This document shows positions 35,667-43,667 of a DNA stretch of 43,667 nucleotides, one piece after another; the first letter of the stretch is position 1, and each line of letters begins with the position of its first letter. A model generated the notes under the pieces. That model was not told the origin of the DNA, made no database searches, and saw nothing but the letters and a program-made list of their open reading frames with translations. Position numbers and translations under genes: made by a program. The DNA comes from Glycomyces dulcitolivorans (GTDB lineage: Bacteria > Actinomycetota > Actinomycetes > Mycobacteriales > Micromonosporaceae): NCBI RefSeq assembly GCF_003265355.1, contig NZ_QFRW01000320.1, positions 1 to 43,667 of the forward strand, given 5' to 3'.

Positions 35667-36065
35667 ATGCCACCGAAGACTCGCGGCGGTTCCAAGAACC
35701 CGCGCGCCAAGAAGAAGAACGTGCCCCACGGGCACGCTCACATCAAGAGCACCTTCAACAACACCATCGTGTCGATCACCGACCCGACCGGTGCCGTGAT
35801 CTCCTGGGCCTCCTCCGGCCAGGTCGGTTTCAAGGGCTCGCGCAAGTCGACCCCGTACGCCGCGCAGATGGCCGCCGAGGCCGCCGCCCGCCGTGCGATG
35901 GACAACGGCATGCGCAAGGTCGACGTCTACGTCAAGGGCCCGGGCTCGGGCCGCGAGACCGCGATCCGCTCCCTCCAGGCCGTCGGCCTCGAGGTCGGCT
36001 CGATCAACGACGTCACCCCCCAGCCGCACAACGGCTGCCGGCCCCCGAAGCGCCGCCGCGTCTAG
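35667..36065 (+). CDS. rpsK: 30S ribosomal protein S11
   Basis: A 132-residue platform protein. [37 protein letters not shown] and the end [16 protein letters not shown] are typical. TAGGAG lies upstream of the ATG. The following 87 nt lead directly to rpoA; the rpsD gene often found there is missing. Confidence 0.98.
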   Translation: MPPKTRGGSKNPRAKKKNVPHGHAHIKSTFNNTIVSITDPTGAVISWASSGQVGFKGSRKSTPYAAQMAAEAAARRAMDNGMRKVDVYVKGPGSGRETAIRSLQAVGLEVGSINDVTPQPHNGCRPPKRRRV

Positions 36066-36152
36066 CACGCGACCCGCTTCACGGAGTTCTTCACCGATCC
36101 AAGTGTCTAGGCGTCAAATAGCGGGCGCCCCGAACAAAGGAAACATCGCACA

Positions 36153-37199
36153 GTGCTTATCACTCAGCGGCCCACGCTCACCGAGCAGCAGATCAGCCCG
36201 ACCCGCTCCAAGTTCACGATCGAACCCCTGGAGCCCGGCTTCGGCTACACGCTCGGCAACTCGCTGCGGCGCACGCTGCTGTCGTCCATCCCGGGCGCGG
36301 CGGTCACGTCGATCAAGATCGACGGCGTCCTGCACGAGTTCTCCACCATCCCCGGCGTGAAGGAAGACGTCGTGGAACTGGTGCTGAACGTCAAGCAGAT
36401 CTGCGTCTCCTCGGAGAGCGACGAGCCGGCCACCATGTACCTGCGCAAGGAAGGCCCCGGCGACGTCCTCGCCGGCGACATCCAGCCCCCCGCGGGCGTG
36501 CAGGTCCACAACCCCGAGCTCAAGCTGGCGACCCTGAACTCGAAGGGCCGCCTCGACATGGAGTTCGTGGTGGAGCGCGGCCGCGGCTACGTCTCGGCCC
36601 CGGCGAACAAGGCCGACACGAACGAGATCGGCCGCATCCCGGTCGACTCGATCTACTCGCCCGTGCTGAAGGTCGCCTACTCGGTCGACGCCACGCGCGT
36701 CGAGCAGCGCACCGACTTCGACAAGCTCACCGTCGACGTCGAGACCAAGCCGTCCACCACGCCGCGCACCGCGCTGGCGTCGGCGGGCTCCACCCTGGTG
36801 GAGCTGTTCGGCCTGTACCGCGAGCTCGACACCGAGGCCGAGGGCATCGACGTCGGGCCCAGCCCGGCCGACCAGCAGCTGGCCGCCGATCTGGCCCTGC
36901 CGATCGAGGACCTGGACATGACCGTCCGGTCCTACAACTGCCTCAAGCGCGAGGGCGTCAACACCGTTGGCGAACTCATCAACCGCACCGAGGCGGACCT
37001 GCTCGACATCCGCAACTTCGGGCAGAAGTCGATCGACGAGGTCAAGATGAAGCTCGCCGGCATGGGCCTGAGCCTCAAGGACTCCCCCGGCACCTTCGAC
37101 CCGAGCGAGGCCGCTGTGGCCTACGGCGGGTCGCCGGTCGCCGCGGACGACGAGTACGAAGACGACGGCGAAGACCTCCGCGAGACCGAGCAGCTCTAA
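36153..37199 (+). CDS. rpoA: RNA polymerase subunit alpha
   Basis: A 348-residue subunit. The N-terminal dimerisation and assembly domain (about 1-230) includes [19 protein letters not shown] and LVLNVKQI; the C-terminal domain (about 250-310) that contacts promoters and activators includes [20 protein letters not shown] and [11 protein letters not shown]. The last 30 residues are very acidic ([18 protein letters not shown]), as in many actinobacteria. The GTG start has AAAGGAAA about 11 nt upstream. rplQ follows after 67 nt. Confidence 0.98.
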   Translation: MLITQRPTLTEQQISPTRSKFTIEPLEPGFGYTLGNSLRRTLLSSIPGAAVTSIKIDGVLHEFSTIPGVKEDVVELVLNVKQICVSSESDEPATMYLRKEGPGDVLAGDIQPPAGVQVHNPELKLATLNSKGRLDMEFVVERGRGYVSAPANKADTNEIGRIPVDSIYSPVLKVAYSVDATRVEQRTDFDKLTVDVETKPSTTPRTALASAGSTLVELFGLYRELDTEAEGIDVGPSPADQQLAADLALPIEDLDMTVRSYNCLKREGVNTVGELINRTEADLLDIRNFGQKSIDEVKMKLAGMGLSLKDSPGTFDPSEAAVAYGGSPVAADDEYEDDGEDLRETEQL

Positions 37200-37266
37200 C
37201 CGCTGCGTGAATACGGCGGTCGGTTCCGTAAGACGGCCGGCCGCGTCAAACCAAGAGGAGTAAGAA

Positions 37267-37620
37267 ATGCCTAAGCCCACCAAGGGCCCGCGCCTGGGCG
37301 GTTCCCCGGCGCACGAGAAGCTCATGCTCTCGGGCCTCGCGGCCTCCCTGTTCGAGCACGGCAGCATCACCACGACGCTGACCAAGGCCCGCCGCCTCCG
37401 CCCCTACGCCGAGCGTCTCATCACGTACGGCAAGAAGGGCACGCTGCACCACCGCCGCCTGGCGCTGGCCAAGCTCCGCAACAAGGACGCCACCCACGAC
37501 CTGTTCGAGCAGGTCGCCCCCCGCTTCGCGACCCGCGAGGGCGGTTACACCCGGATCATCAAGGCCGGGAACCGCAAGGGCGACAACGCGCCGATGGCGA
37601 TCATCGAACTCGTCGACTAA
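37267..37620 (+). CDS. rplQ: 50S ribosomal protein L17
   Basis: A 117-residue protein near the exit tunnel. [39 protein letters not shown], and the close [24 protein letters not shown] are canonical. No long alanine/lysine tail, unlike some actinobacteria. AGAGGAG lies upstream of the ATG. Last gene of the alpha operon before a terminator. Confidence 0.98.
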   Translation: MPKPTKGPRLGGSPAHEKLMLSGLAASLFEHGSITTTLTKARRLRPYAERLITYGKKGTLHHRRLALAKLRNKDATHDLFEQVAPRFATREGGYTRIIKAGNRKGDNAPMAIIELVD

Positions 37621-37631
37621 GACGGCAGGCG

Positions 37632-37671
37632 AACCGCGCGCAGGGCTTATGCTCTGCGCGCGGTTTCTTTT
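37632..37671 (+). terminator. Intrinsic terminator of the alpha operon
   Basis: A perfect 12-bp stem AACCGCGCGCAG/CTGCGCGCGGTT with a 10-nt loop runs into TTTCTTTT. It ends only 18 nt before the truA start, so truA expression depends on read-through or on a promoter inside rplQ. Confidence 0.85.
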
Positions 37672-37689
37672 ACCCCAGGAGGTCTTCAC

Positions 37690-38505
37690 GTGGAGGACAC
37701 GACGCGCCTGCGCCTCGGCGTCGCGTACGACGGCGCCGAGTTCTCGGGCTGGGCCCTGCAACCGGGCCTGCGCACGGTGGCCGCCGAGGTCATCCGGGCC
37801 CTGGAGCTCCTCTTCCGCGACATCAGGGATTTCACGGTCGCGGGCCGCACCGACGCGGGCGTGCACGCGACCGGGCAGGTCGTGCACGTCGACGTGCCGA
37901 CCGCGAAGTGGGAGGAGCTGCGCGAGCGGCTGCTGTGGCGCCTGCGCGGCATCCTGCCGCCCGACGTGCGGGTCGTGTCCGCCGAGGCCGTGGACCGGTC
38001 CTTCAACGCGCGCTTCGCGGCCCAGTGGCGCCGCTACCGGTACCGGGTCGCCGACGCCGTGTTCGGCGTGACCCCGCTGCGGCGCCTCGACACCCTCGCC
38101 TGGCCGCGGCCGCTGGACGTGGAGCGGATGCACGCGGCGAGCCAGCGCCTCATCGGCGAGCACGACTTCGTCGGCTTCTGCAAGCAGCGCGAGGGCGCGA
38201 CGACCATTCGCGAACTGCTGCAATACGACTGGGCCCGCGACGAGGACGGGACCGCGGTGGCGACGGTCCGCGCGGACGCGTTCTGCCACTCGATGGTCCG
38301 CAGCCTCGTCGGGGCCGCGCTCGCGGTCGGCGACGGCCGCCGCGACGAGGAGTGGCTCGCGTCGATCTTGTCGATCGGCGAGCGGGCCAACGACGTCCAC
38401 GTCGTCGGCCCGCACGGCCTCACCCTCGTCGAAGTGTCCTATTCGGACGACCCGGGCGACTGGCAGTCCCGCGTCGACCTGACGCGCCGGGTCCGCACGC
38501 TCTAA
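37690..38505 (+). CDS. truA: tRNA pseudouridine(38-40) synthase
   Basis: A 271-residue enzyme that makes pseudouridine at positions 38-40 of the tRNA anticodon arm. The catalytic Asp is in VAGRTDAGVHATGQV (near residue 56). YDGAEFSGWALQPG, RFAAQWRRYRYRV and RADAFCHSMVRSLVG are family blocks. The GTG start has AGGAGG 7 nt upstream. The stop overlaps the convergent lipoprotein gene by 4 nt. Confidence 0.96.
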   Translation: MEDTTRLRLGVAYDGAEFSGWALQPGLRTVAAEVIRALELLFRDIRDFTVAGRTDAGVHATGQVVHVDVPTAKWEELRERLLWRLRGILPPDVRVVSAEAVDRSFNARFAAQWRRYRYRVADAVFGVTPLRRLDTLAWPRPLDVERMHAASQRLIGEHDFVGFCKQREGATTIRELLQYDWARDEDGTAVATVRADAFCHSMVRSLVGAALAVGDGRRDEEWLASILSIGERANDVHVVGPHGLTLVEVSYSDDPGDWQSRVDLTRRVRTL

Positions 38506-39668
38506 CCTTCGATGACCTCCTGGGCGCGCACGAGGGCGTCGTTCATCTCGGTCTGCCAGGCGTACAGGTCGTCCTCGATCTCGGTGTAGGCGTCGATGTG
38601 CGCCTGGTCGTAGGCGGCGACGGAGGCCGCGGTGTAGCCGGTCTCGGCGTCGCATTCGGTGAAGTCGACGGCGACGGTGATCTCGTAGGCCTTGCGGCCC
38701 TCGTAGTCGTCGGGGAGGCCGCCGGGCAGGGGCGGGGCCTCGACACCGGTGTCGGAGCCTTCGAGGAGGTCCTCGTCGAGGTAGAGGGGCGCGAAGTACT
38801 CCCAGACGGGGAGGCCGCCGGATTCGGTGAACTCCCAGCCGGGGTGGCCGCGCTCGGCGAGGCAGTCGGTGAACGCGGTCTGTTCCTCTGTCATGGCTTC
38901 GGCGTAGGCGGTCTCGATGCCGGTCCAGGCGCCGCTGTCGTGGACGGGGTTGGCGGGCCGGTAGACCCACTGGTCGAAGCCCTCCTCGTCGCGTTCGGAC
39001 TCGACGAGCACCGGTTCGCCGTAGAGGGATTCGATCATCTCCAGTTCGCAGCCGCCGGGCTTGGCGAACTGCGCGTCCATGGCCTCGTCGTCGACGGTGA
39101 CGGGCCCGGGGTCCTCCATCATCTCGCCGTCGGAGGTGAACTTCCATTCGTAGCCGGGGGCCTTCTCCTCGCCGACGTAGGCGACGTACCAGGCGCGGCG
39201 CTCGTCCTCGGGGAGGGCGGTGAACGCGGTGTTGTCGACCGGGGCGGGGTCCTCGACCCATTCGCCGTGGTCCTCTTCGTATGCGGCGGCCTCGCCGGAC
39301 TCCAGGGCCTCCTCGCTCTGGGCCCACTGGCCGAAGCCGACCTCGGCGGCCGCGTCGGGGTCGGGGAAGGACGCCTCGTGCGGGTAGTGGTCGCCGGAGA
39401 TGCTTTCGAGCTCAAGGGGTTCGGGGGTGTGCAGCTCCTCTTCGTCGTGGGCGGTGAAGCCCTGGGCTTCGAGGCAGGCGCGGATGATGCGGTTCTCGGC
39501 GGCGTCGAGTTCGGACTCGATGCGGGCGCTCTCGTTGACGAGCTCGGCGAGGGAGACGTCGAGGGTCTCCTCCTGGGCCGCGGTCCCGTCGCCGGTGGCG
39601 GCGGTGCAGCCGGTGGCGGCGAGGAGGACGGCGCCGCCGAGCACGGCCGTGCGGATGGGGTGTCGCAC
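38502..39668 (-). CDS. Secreted acidic lipoprotein of unknown function
   Basis: A 388-residue protein with a lipoprotein signal: RTAVLGGAVLLAATGC, lipobox LAATGC with Cys21 as the lipid site. The mature part is very acidic. It carries two similar motifs, IIRACLEAQGF early and FTDCLAERGHPGW late, and a third cysteine in FTECDAETGY, a pattern seen in actinobacterial lipoproteins of unknown role. GGAG lies 7 nt before the GTG start. It is divergent from a glycerophosphodiesterase gene by 143 nt. Confidence 0.85.
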   Translation of the reverse strand: MRHPIRTAVLGGAVLLAATGCTAATGDGTAAQEETLDVSLAELVNESARIESELDAAENRIIRACLEAQGFTAHDEEELHTPEPLELESISGDHYPHEASFPDPDAAAEVGFGQWAQSEEALESGEAAAYEEDHGEWVEDPAPVDNTAFTALPEDERRAWYVAYVGEEKAPGYEWKFTSDGEMMEDPGPVTVDDEAMDAQFAKPGGCELEMIESLYGEPVLVESERDEEGFDQWVYRPANPVHDSGAWTGIETAYAEAMTEEQTAFTDCLAERGHPGWEFTESGGLPVWEYFAPLYLDEDLLEGSDTGVEAPPLPGGLPDDYEGRKAYEITVAVDFTECDAETGYTAASVAAYDQAHIDAYTEIEDDLYAWQTEMNDALVRAQEVIEG

Positions 39669-39811
39669 TTCGGGTCTCCGTTCGGGAGGTCGATTGGTCC
39701 CTCCATGGCGCAGCCGGACCGCCGGAGGGTTGCCGCGGTCGGGCCGGAAATGTCACCAGTCCTTGGAGCGGCGTTCATCGCCAAGTCAGGCCCGGCCCCG
39801 AAGCTGAGGTC

Positions 39812-40861
39812 ATGAGACGCTTCCTCACCGCCGGCGCGGTGGCGGCCATCGCCGCTTCCGCGCTGTTCATCGCCCTCCCTTCGCCCGCCGAAGCGCACCC
39901 CGAGCGCGACTTCGACCTCCAGGCCCACCGCGGCGGCCTGGGCCTGGTGGTCGAGAACACGCTGCCCGCGTTCGCGAACGCCCTCGAACTCGGCGTGACC
40001 ACCCTCGAACTCGACGTCCAGATCACCGAGGACGGGCACGCGGTCGTCACCCACGACCGGCGCGTCACCGGGGCCAAGTGCCTCGACACGGCCCCCGCGT
40101 TCGCGGGCGACCCCGAGTACCCGTACGTCGGCAAGTACATCGTCAACCTGACCCTCGACCAAGTCCGCACCCTCGACTGCGGGACGCTCACGCAGGCGGC
40201 GTTCCCCGGCCAGGAGGCCCACCCCGGCGAGCGGATGCCGCTGCTGTCGGAGGTCTTCGGCCTGGTGCGCGAGTACCGCGCGAACGGCGTGAAGCTCAAC
40301 ATCGAGACGAAGGTCGAAGCCGGTGCGCCGCAGGAGACCGCGCCGCGCGAGGCGTTCGTGGAGGCCGTCGTCGCCGACGTCCGCGAGGCGCGCATCGGCC
40401 GCCAGGTCACGATCCAGAGCTTCGACTGGGGCGCGCTCATGCTCATGGGCGAGACCGCGCCCGACCTGCCGCTGGTGGCGCTGACGAACATCTCGTTCCT
40501 CCAGACCGGGCAGGCCGGGGCCTCGCCCTGGCTGGGCGGCATCGACATCGACGACTTCGGCGGCGACCCGATCGCCGCGGTCGACTCGTTCGGCGCCGAC
40601 GCGTTCTCGCCCGTGCACGGCTCCCCGCAGAACGGGAAGGTCGGCGACGCGAACTACGTCCCGTACGTCACCGAGGCGAAGGTCGACCACGCCCACGACT
40701 ACGGGATCGAAGTGGTCCCGTGGACCGTCGACGACGAGGCGACCATGCGCAAGCTCATCGACGACGGCGTCGACGGCATCATCACCGACTACCCGGACGT
40801 GCTCCGCGACGTCATGAAGGACTACGGCTTCAAACTCCCCAAGAAGTACCGCTCCTGCTGA
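39812..40861 (+). CDS. Secreted glycerophosphodiester phosphodiesterase
   Basis: A 349-residue exported enzyme that splits glycerophosphodiesters into an alcohol and glycerol 3-phosphate. A signal peptide covers about residues 1-28 (ending SPAEA). The catalytic site is in QAHRGGLG, VENTLPAFANALELGVTTLELDVQ in outline and the histidine of VVTHDRRV; later motifs are LNIETKVE, TIQSFDW and the closing PWTVDDE and DGIITDYPDVL. Its product could feed the lipid genes plsC and gpsA after uptake. Confidence 0.92.
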   Translation: MRRFLTAGAVAAIAASALFIALPSPAEAHPERDFDLQAHRGGLGLVVENTLPAFANALELGVTTLELDVQITEDGHAVVTHDRRVTGAKCLDTAPAFAGDPEYPYVGKYIVNLTLDQVRTLDCGTLTQAAFPGQEAHPGERMPLLSEVFGLVREYRANGVKLNIETKVEAGAPQETAPREAFVEAVVADVREARIGRQVTIQSFDWGALMLMGETAPDLPLVALTNISFLQTGQAGASPWLGGIDIDDFGGDPIAAVDSFGADAFSPVHGSPQNGKVGDANYVPYVTEAKVDHAHDYGIEVVPWTVDDEATMRKLIDDGVDGIITDYPDVLRDVMKDYGFKLPKKYRSC

Positions 40862-40873
40862 GCGGGCCGGGCC

Positions 40874-40888
40874 GGGCGGCGCCCTTTT
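40874..40888 (+). terminator. Short hairpin with T tract after the phosphodiesterase gene
   Basis: GGGC/GCCC with a 3-nt loop followed by TTTT, 12 nt past the stop. The stem is only 4 bp, so this is a weak call. Confidence 0.4.
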
Positions 40889-41004
40889 CTCGAATTGAGC
40901 GCCGCCGCACTCGCGGCCTAGCCGCGCGGCTGGAACCGCAGCGTCCGGTGCGTTCCCGCAGGCCCCAGCGTTTTTGAACACGTTCGGAACACGCCGACCA
41001 CGCC

Positions 41005-41022
41005 TTGTGAAAGCTTTCACAA
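41005..41022 (+). promoter_or_regulatory. Perfect Rex operator of cydAB
   Basis: TTGTGAAAGCTTTCACAA is an 18-nt perfect palindrome that fits the Rex consensus TTGTGAANNNNTTCACAA exactly. Rex senses the NADH/NAD+ ratio and in Streptomyces represses cydABCD until oxygen is short. A TATCTT -10 lies at 41050-41055, 6 nt before the cydA ATG, so the operator lies just upstream of the -35 position and the mRNA is probably leaderless. Confidence 0.85.
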
Positions 41023-41061
41023 GAACGTGGATCCGGACGTTCGGGCACCTATCTTCAAGAC

Positions 41062-42552
41062 ATGGACGCAACCCAGCTCCTCGCCCAAGCCACCGACGCG
41101 GTCGCCGCAGCCGACCCCGCGGGGCTCCTCCCGGCCCGCCAGCAGATGGCGCTCTCGCTCGGGTGGCACATCATCCTCGCCTGCTTCGGCGTCGCCTTCC
41201 CGGCGATCATCTTCGTGATGCACCTGCGCGGCATCCGAAAGAACGACCCCGTCGCGCTCGGACTCGCCAAACGCTGGGGCAAGGTCTCCGCCGTGCTCTT
41301 CGCCATCGGCGCCGTCTCGGGCACCGTCCTCAGCTTCGAGATGGGGCTCCTGTGGCCCGGCCTCATGGGCACCTACGGCGACGTCCTCGGACTGCCGTTC
41401 GCGTTCGAAGGGCTCGCGTTCTTCCTCGAAGCGATCTTCCTCGGCATCTACCTGTACGGGTGGGGCCGCATGCCGCAGAGGCTCCACCTGCTCATGGTGC
41501 TGCCGATGGCCGTCACCGGCGTCGTCGGCACCTACTGCGTGCTCGCCGTCAACGCCTGGATGAACTACCCCGTCGGCTTCGACGTCATCGACGGCGAGAT
41601 CACCAACATCGAGCCGTGGGCCGTCCTGTTCAACAGCCACGTCTTCATGCAGTTCGCGCACATGTGGGTCGCCGCCTACATGGTCGCCGGGTTCTCCATC
41701 GCCGCCGTCTACGCCGCCGGCATGCTCAAGGGCCGCCGCGACCGGCACCACCGGCTCGGATTCATGGTGCCCTTCGCGTTCGCCACCATCGCGGCCCTCG
41801 CCCAGCCTTTCGTCGGGCACCTCCTCGGCGACGGCCTCGACGAACGCCAGCCCGCGAAACTGGCCGCGTTCGAACTCGCCGAGACCACCGACGACGGCCC
41901 CTCGCCGCTGCGCATCGGCGGCGTCCTCATCGACGGGGAGGTCAAGGGCGCCATCGAGATCCCCTACCTCGGGTCGCTCATCTCGATGGGCTCGCTCGAA
42001 CCCGTCCCCGGCTTCGACCAGATCCCCGACGAGGACGAGCCGCCCGCCAACCTCACCCACTGGGCGTTCCAGTCGATGATCGGCATCGGGCTCCTGCTCA
42101 TGGCCGCGGTCGCGCTGTACTGGTTCCTGCGCTGGCGAAAACGCGAACTCCTCGACAACAAGTGGTTCCTCCGGTTCATGGCGGTCACCGGTATCCTCGC
42201 GGTCACCGCGATGGAGGCCGGATGGATCGCCACCGAAGTGGGCCGCCAGCCGTGGATCGTCTACGGCGTCATGCGGACCACCGAGGCCGCCGGCGACCAC
42301 TCGGGTGCGCTGTGGCTCGTCTACGGCGGATCGGTGATCCTCTACGGCGGCATGTCGCTCGGCGCGGTCGTCGTGCTCCGCTCGATGGCCCGGCGCTGGC
42401 GCAAGGGCGCCGGAGACCTGCCGAGCCCCTACGGACCGCAGATCCTCGCGGCCGACGGCCCGGCGGAAGTGCGGGACTGCGCCGACGAGAAGAGCGCAGT
42501 CGCCAACGGCCCCATCGAGAAGACCGCCGCCGGCGAGGAGGCGACCCGATGA
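41062..42552 (+). CDS. cydA: Cytochrome bd-type quinol oxidase subunit I
   Basis: A 496-residue membrane subunit with nine predicted helices. Heme-ligand histidines lie in LGWHIILACFGVAFP and LFNSHVFMQFAHMW. The two glutamates of the proton/oxygen path are in FEGLAFFLEAIFLG. GRQPWIVYGVMRT is the quinol site block, and the Q loop before it is short, as in CIO-type bd oxidases. No ribosome site is seen; TATCTT ends 6 nt before the ATG. The stop overlaps the cydB start (ATGA). Confidence 0.96.
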   Translation: MDATQLLAQATDAVAAADPAGLLPARQQMALSLGWHIILACFGVAFPAIIFVMHLRGIRKNDPVALGLAKRWGKVSAVLFAIGAVSGTVLSFEMGLLWPGLMGTYGDVLGLPFAFEGLAFFLEAIFLGIYLYGWGRMPQRLHLLMVLPMAVTGVVGTYCVLAVNAWMNYPVGFDVIDGEITNIEPWAVLFNSHVFMQFAHMWVAAYMVAGFSIAAVYAAGMLKGRRDRHHRLGFMVPFAFATIAALAQPFVGHLLGDGLDERQPAKLAAFELAETTDDGPSPLRIGGVLIDGEVKGAIEIPYLGSLISMGSLEPVPGFDQIPDEDEPPANLTHWAFQSMIGIGLLLMAAVALYWFLRWRKRELLDNKWFLRFMAVTGILAVTAMEAGWIATEVGRQPWIVYGVMRTTEAAGDHSGALWLVYGGSVILYGGMSLGAVVVLRSMARRWRKGAGDLPSPYGPQILAADGPAEVRDCADEKSAVANGPIEKTAAGEEATR

Positions 42553-43601
42553 TGACGATCGAGTTCGCCGTCGCCGCGGCGCTGTTCGCCGGGGTCCTCT
42601 GCTACGCCGTGCTCGGCGGGGCCGACTTCGGCTCGGGCTTCCACGACCTGACGGCGGGCGGCAGCCGCCGCGGCGCCGAGGTGCGGACCCTCATCGACCA
42701 CAGCATCGGCCCGGTGTGGGAGGCCAACCACGTGTGGCTCATCTACGTGATGGTGATGTGGTGGACCGGGTTCCCCGAGTCGTTCGCCGCCGCGATGACC
42801 ACGCTGTACGTGCCGTTCGTGCTCGCCCTGGTCGGGATCGTGCTGCGGGGCGCGAGCTTCGCGTTCCGCAAGTACAGCGAGACCCTGTGGCAGGCAAGGC
42901 TGTTCGGGGTCGTGTTCGCGACCTCCTCGGTGCTCGCGCCGTTCTTCCTCGGCACGATCGCCGGGGCGCTGGCCTCGGGGCGCGTCCCCGCGGGCGGGAA
43001 CGGCGACCCGTGGACGTCGTGGATCGCGCCGACGCCGCTGTTCACCGGCGCGATCTCGGTGGGCACGTGCGCGTTCCTGGCCGGGACGTTCCTGACCGCC
43101 GACGCGGCCCGGCGCGGGCAGCGGGCCCTCGCCGAGCGGATGCGGCTGCGCTCGCTCGTGGTCGGCGCGGCCACCGGCGTCGTCGTCTTCGCGGCGCTTA
43201 TCCCGATCGAGCACGACGCCCCGACCCTGTGGGAGGGCCTGGTCGGCCGGGCGGCCCCGGTCGTGGCGCTGTCGGCGCTCGGCGGGATCGCGACGCTGGT
43301 GCTGCTGTGGCGCAGGCGGTTCGGCCCGGCCCGCGGGACCGCGGTGGTCGCGGTCGCGGCCGTGATGGCGGGTTGGGGGATCGGCCAGTACCCGTGGGTC
43401 CTGGTCGACCAGGTGAGCATCGGCGAGGCCGCGGGCGCGCCGGCGACCATGCAGGGCCTGCTCGTGGCCGTGGGGATCGCGGCGGTCGTGGTCGGTCCGG
43501 CTCTGGCGTACCTGTTCTACCTGACGCAGACCCCGCAGTGGAGCGGGCAGGAGTCGGAGGGGCCGGCGCGCGTCCACTGGAGCGCCCGCCTCAGGGGTTG
43601 A
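42549..43601 (+). CDS. cydB: Cytochrome bd-type quinol oxidase subunit II
   Basis: A 350-residue membrane subunit pairing with CydA, with about eight to nine helices. FGSGFHDLTAGG, IGPVWEANHVWLIYVMVMWW and LRGASFAFRKY are the family signatures. It starts at the ATG overlapping the cydA stop; a second ATG follows directly. The C-terminus is charged and cytoplasmic. The hairpin 40 nt after its stop suggests that cydDC, if present, is transcribed separately or through read-through. Confidence 0.96.
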   Translation: MMTIEFAVAAALFAGVLCYAVLGGADFGSGFHDLTAGGSRRGAEVRTLIDHSIGPVWEANHVWLIYVMVMWWTGFPESFAAAMTTLYVPFVLALVGIVLRGASFAFRKYSETLWQARLFGVVFATSSVLAPFFLGTIAGALASGRVPAGGNGDPWTSWIAPTPLFTGAISVGTCAFLAGTFLTADAARRGQRALAERMRLRSLVVGAATGVVVFAALIPIEHDAPTLWEGLVGRAAPVVALSALGGIATLVLLWRRRFGPARGTAVVAVAAVMAGWGIGQYPWVLVDQVSIGEAAGAPATMQGLLVAVGIAAVVVGPALAYLFYLTQTPQWSGQESEGPARVHWSARLRG

Positions 43602-43641
43602 CCACAGAGGACATACTTGGTTCCGCGGTGGATACAGTGGA

Positions 43642-43667
43642 GGGCCGGGCGCGAATGCGCCCGGCCC
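43642..43667 (+). terminator. Hairpin after cydB at the window end
   Basis: A perfect 11-bp stem (43642-43652 with 43657-43667) closes on GAAT. The sequence beyond is not in the window, so a T tract cannot be checked. Confidence 0.55.

Overview
The window is chromosomal DNA from a high-GC Gram-positive actinomycete. The evidence is very GC-rich coding sequence, many GTG starts, an HU protein with a lysine/alanine tail of the HupS type, a zinc-free S4 of the Streptomyces type, a mycobacterial MutT1-like NUDIX/phosphatase fusion, HutF-type histidine catabolism, and a regulator/leuCD/HU/plsC/gpsA/ddl gene order known from Streptomyces. I cannot name the genus from sequence alone. No phage, transposon or CRISPR array is visible.

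Layout. 1-11.4 kb is accessory: an ECF sigma factor with its membrane partner, a PadR regulator with a membrane protein, a divergent membrane protein, tRNA-Gln, a histidine phosphatase, a MarR/MFS efflux pair, a secreted or membrane hydrolase, a NUDIX enzyme, and a Ro60-like TROVE/vWA gene with an ARPP-2-like partner. 11.4-16.6 kb is tyrosine breakdown (hmgA, an unknown gene, fahA, an AsnC/Lrp regulator, hpd). 16.7-21.9 kb is histidine breakdown (an M20 amidohydrolase, hutF, hutI, hutH). 22.0-23.1 kb is an XRE/nucleotidyltransferase pair resembling a toxin-antitoxin module, followed by a CHAD protein. 24.0-26.8 kb is an IclR (NdgR-like) regulator and leuCD. Then come an HU gene, an alditol oxidase, MutT1, two small genes, plsC-gpsA-ddl, the alpha ribosomal operon (rpsD moved upstream; infA-rpmJ-rpsM-rpsK-rpoA-rplQ), truA, a lipoprotein, a glycerophosphodiesterase, and cydAB under a perfect Rex operator.

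How the genes work together. The tyrosine and histidine clusters feed carbon and nitrogen into central metabolism, each with one step whose usual enzyme is missing and a plausible stand-in encoded beside it. The Ro60-like locus has three linked features: a candidate Y-RNA-like bulged stem starting where a promoter -10 predicts transcription begins, a TROVE/vWA gene broken by an 8-bp tandem repeat, and an overlapping ARPP-2-like gene. This locus is the best candidate for an unusual system in the window.

Two window-wide patterns stand out. Many promoters place a TANNNT -10 box exactly 6-7 nt before the start codon, especially for regulators, suggesting leaderless transcripts. Five of the six convergent gene pairs overlap at their stop codons; the exception is the HU gene, which has no in-frame stop before its downstream hairpins.
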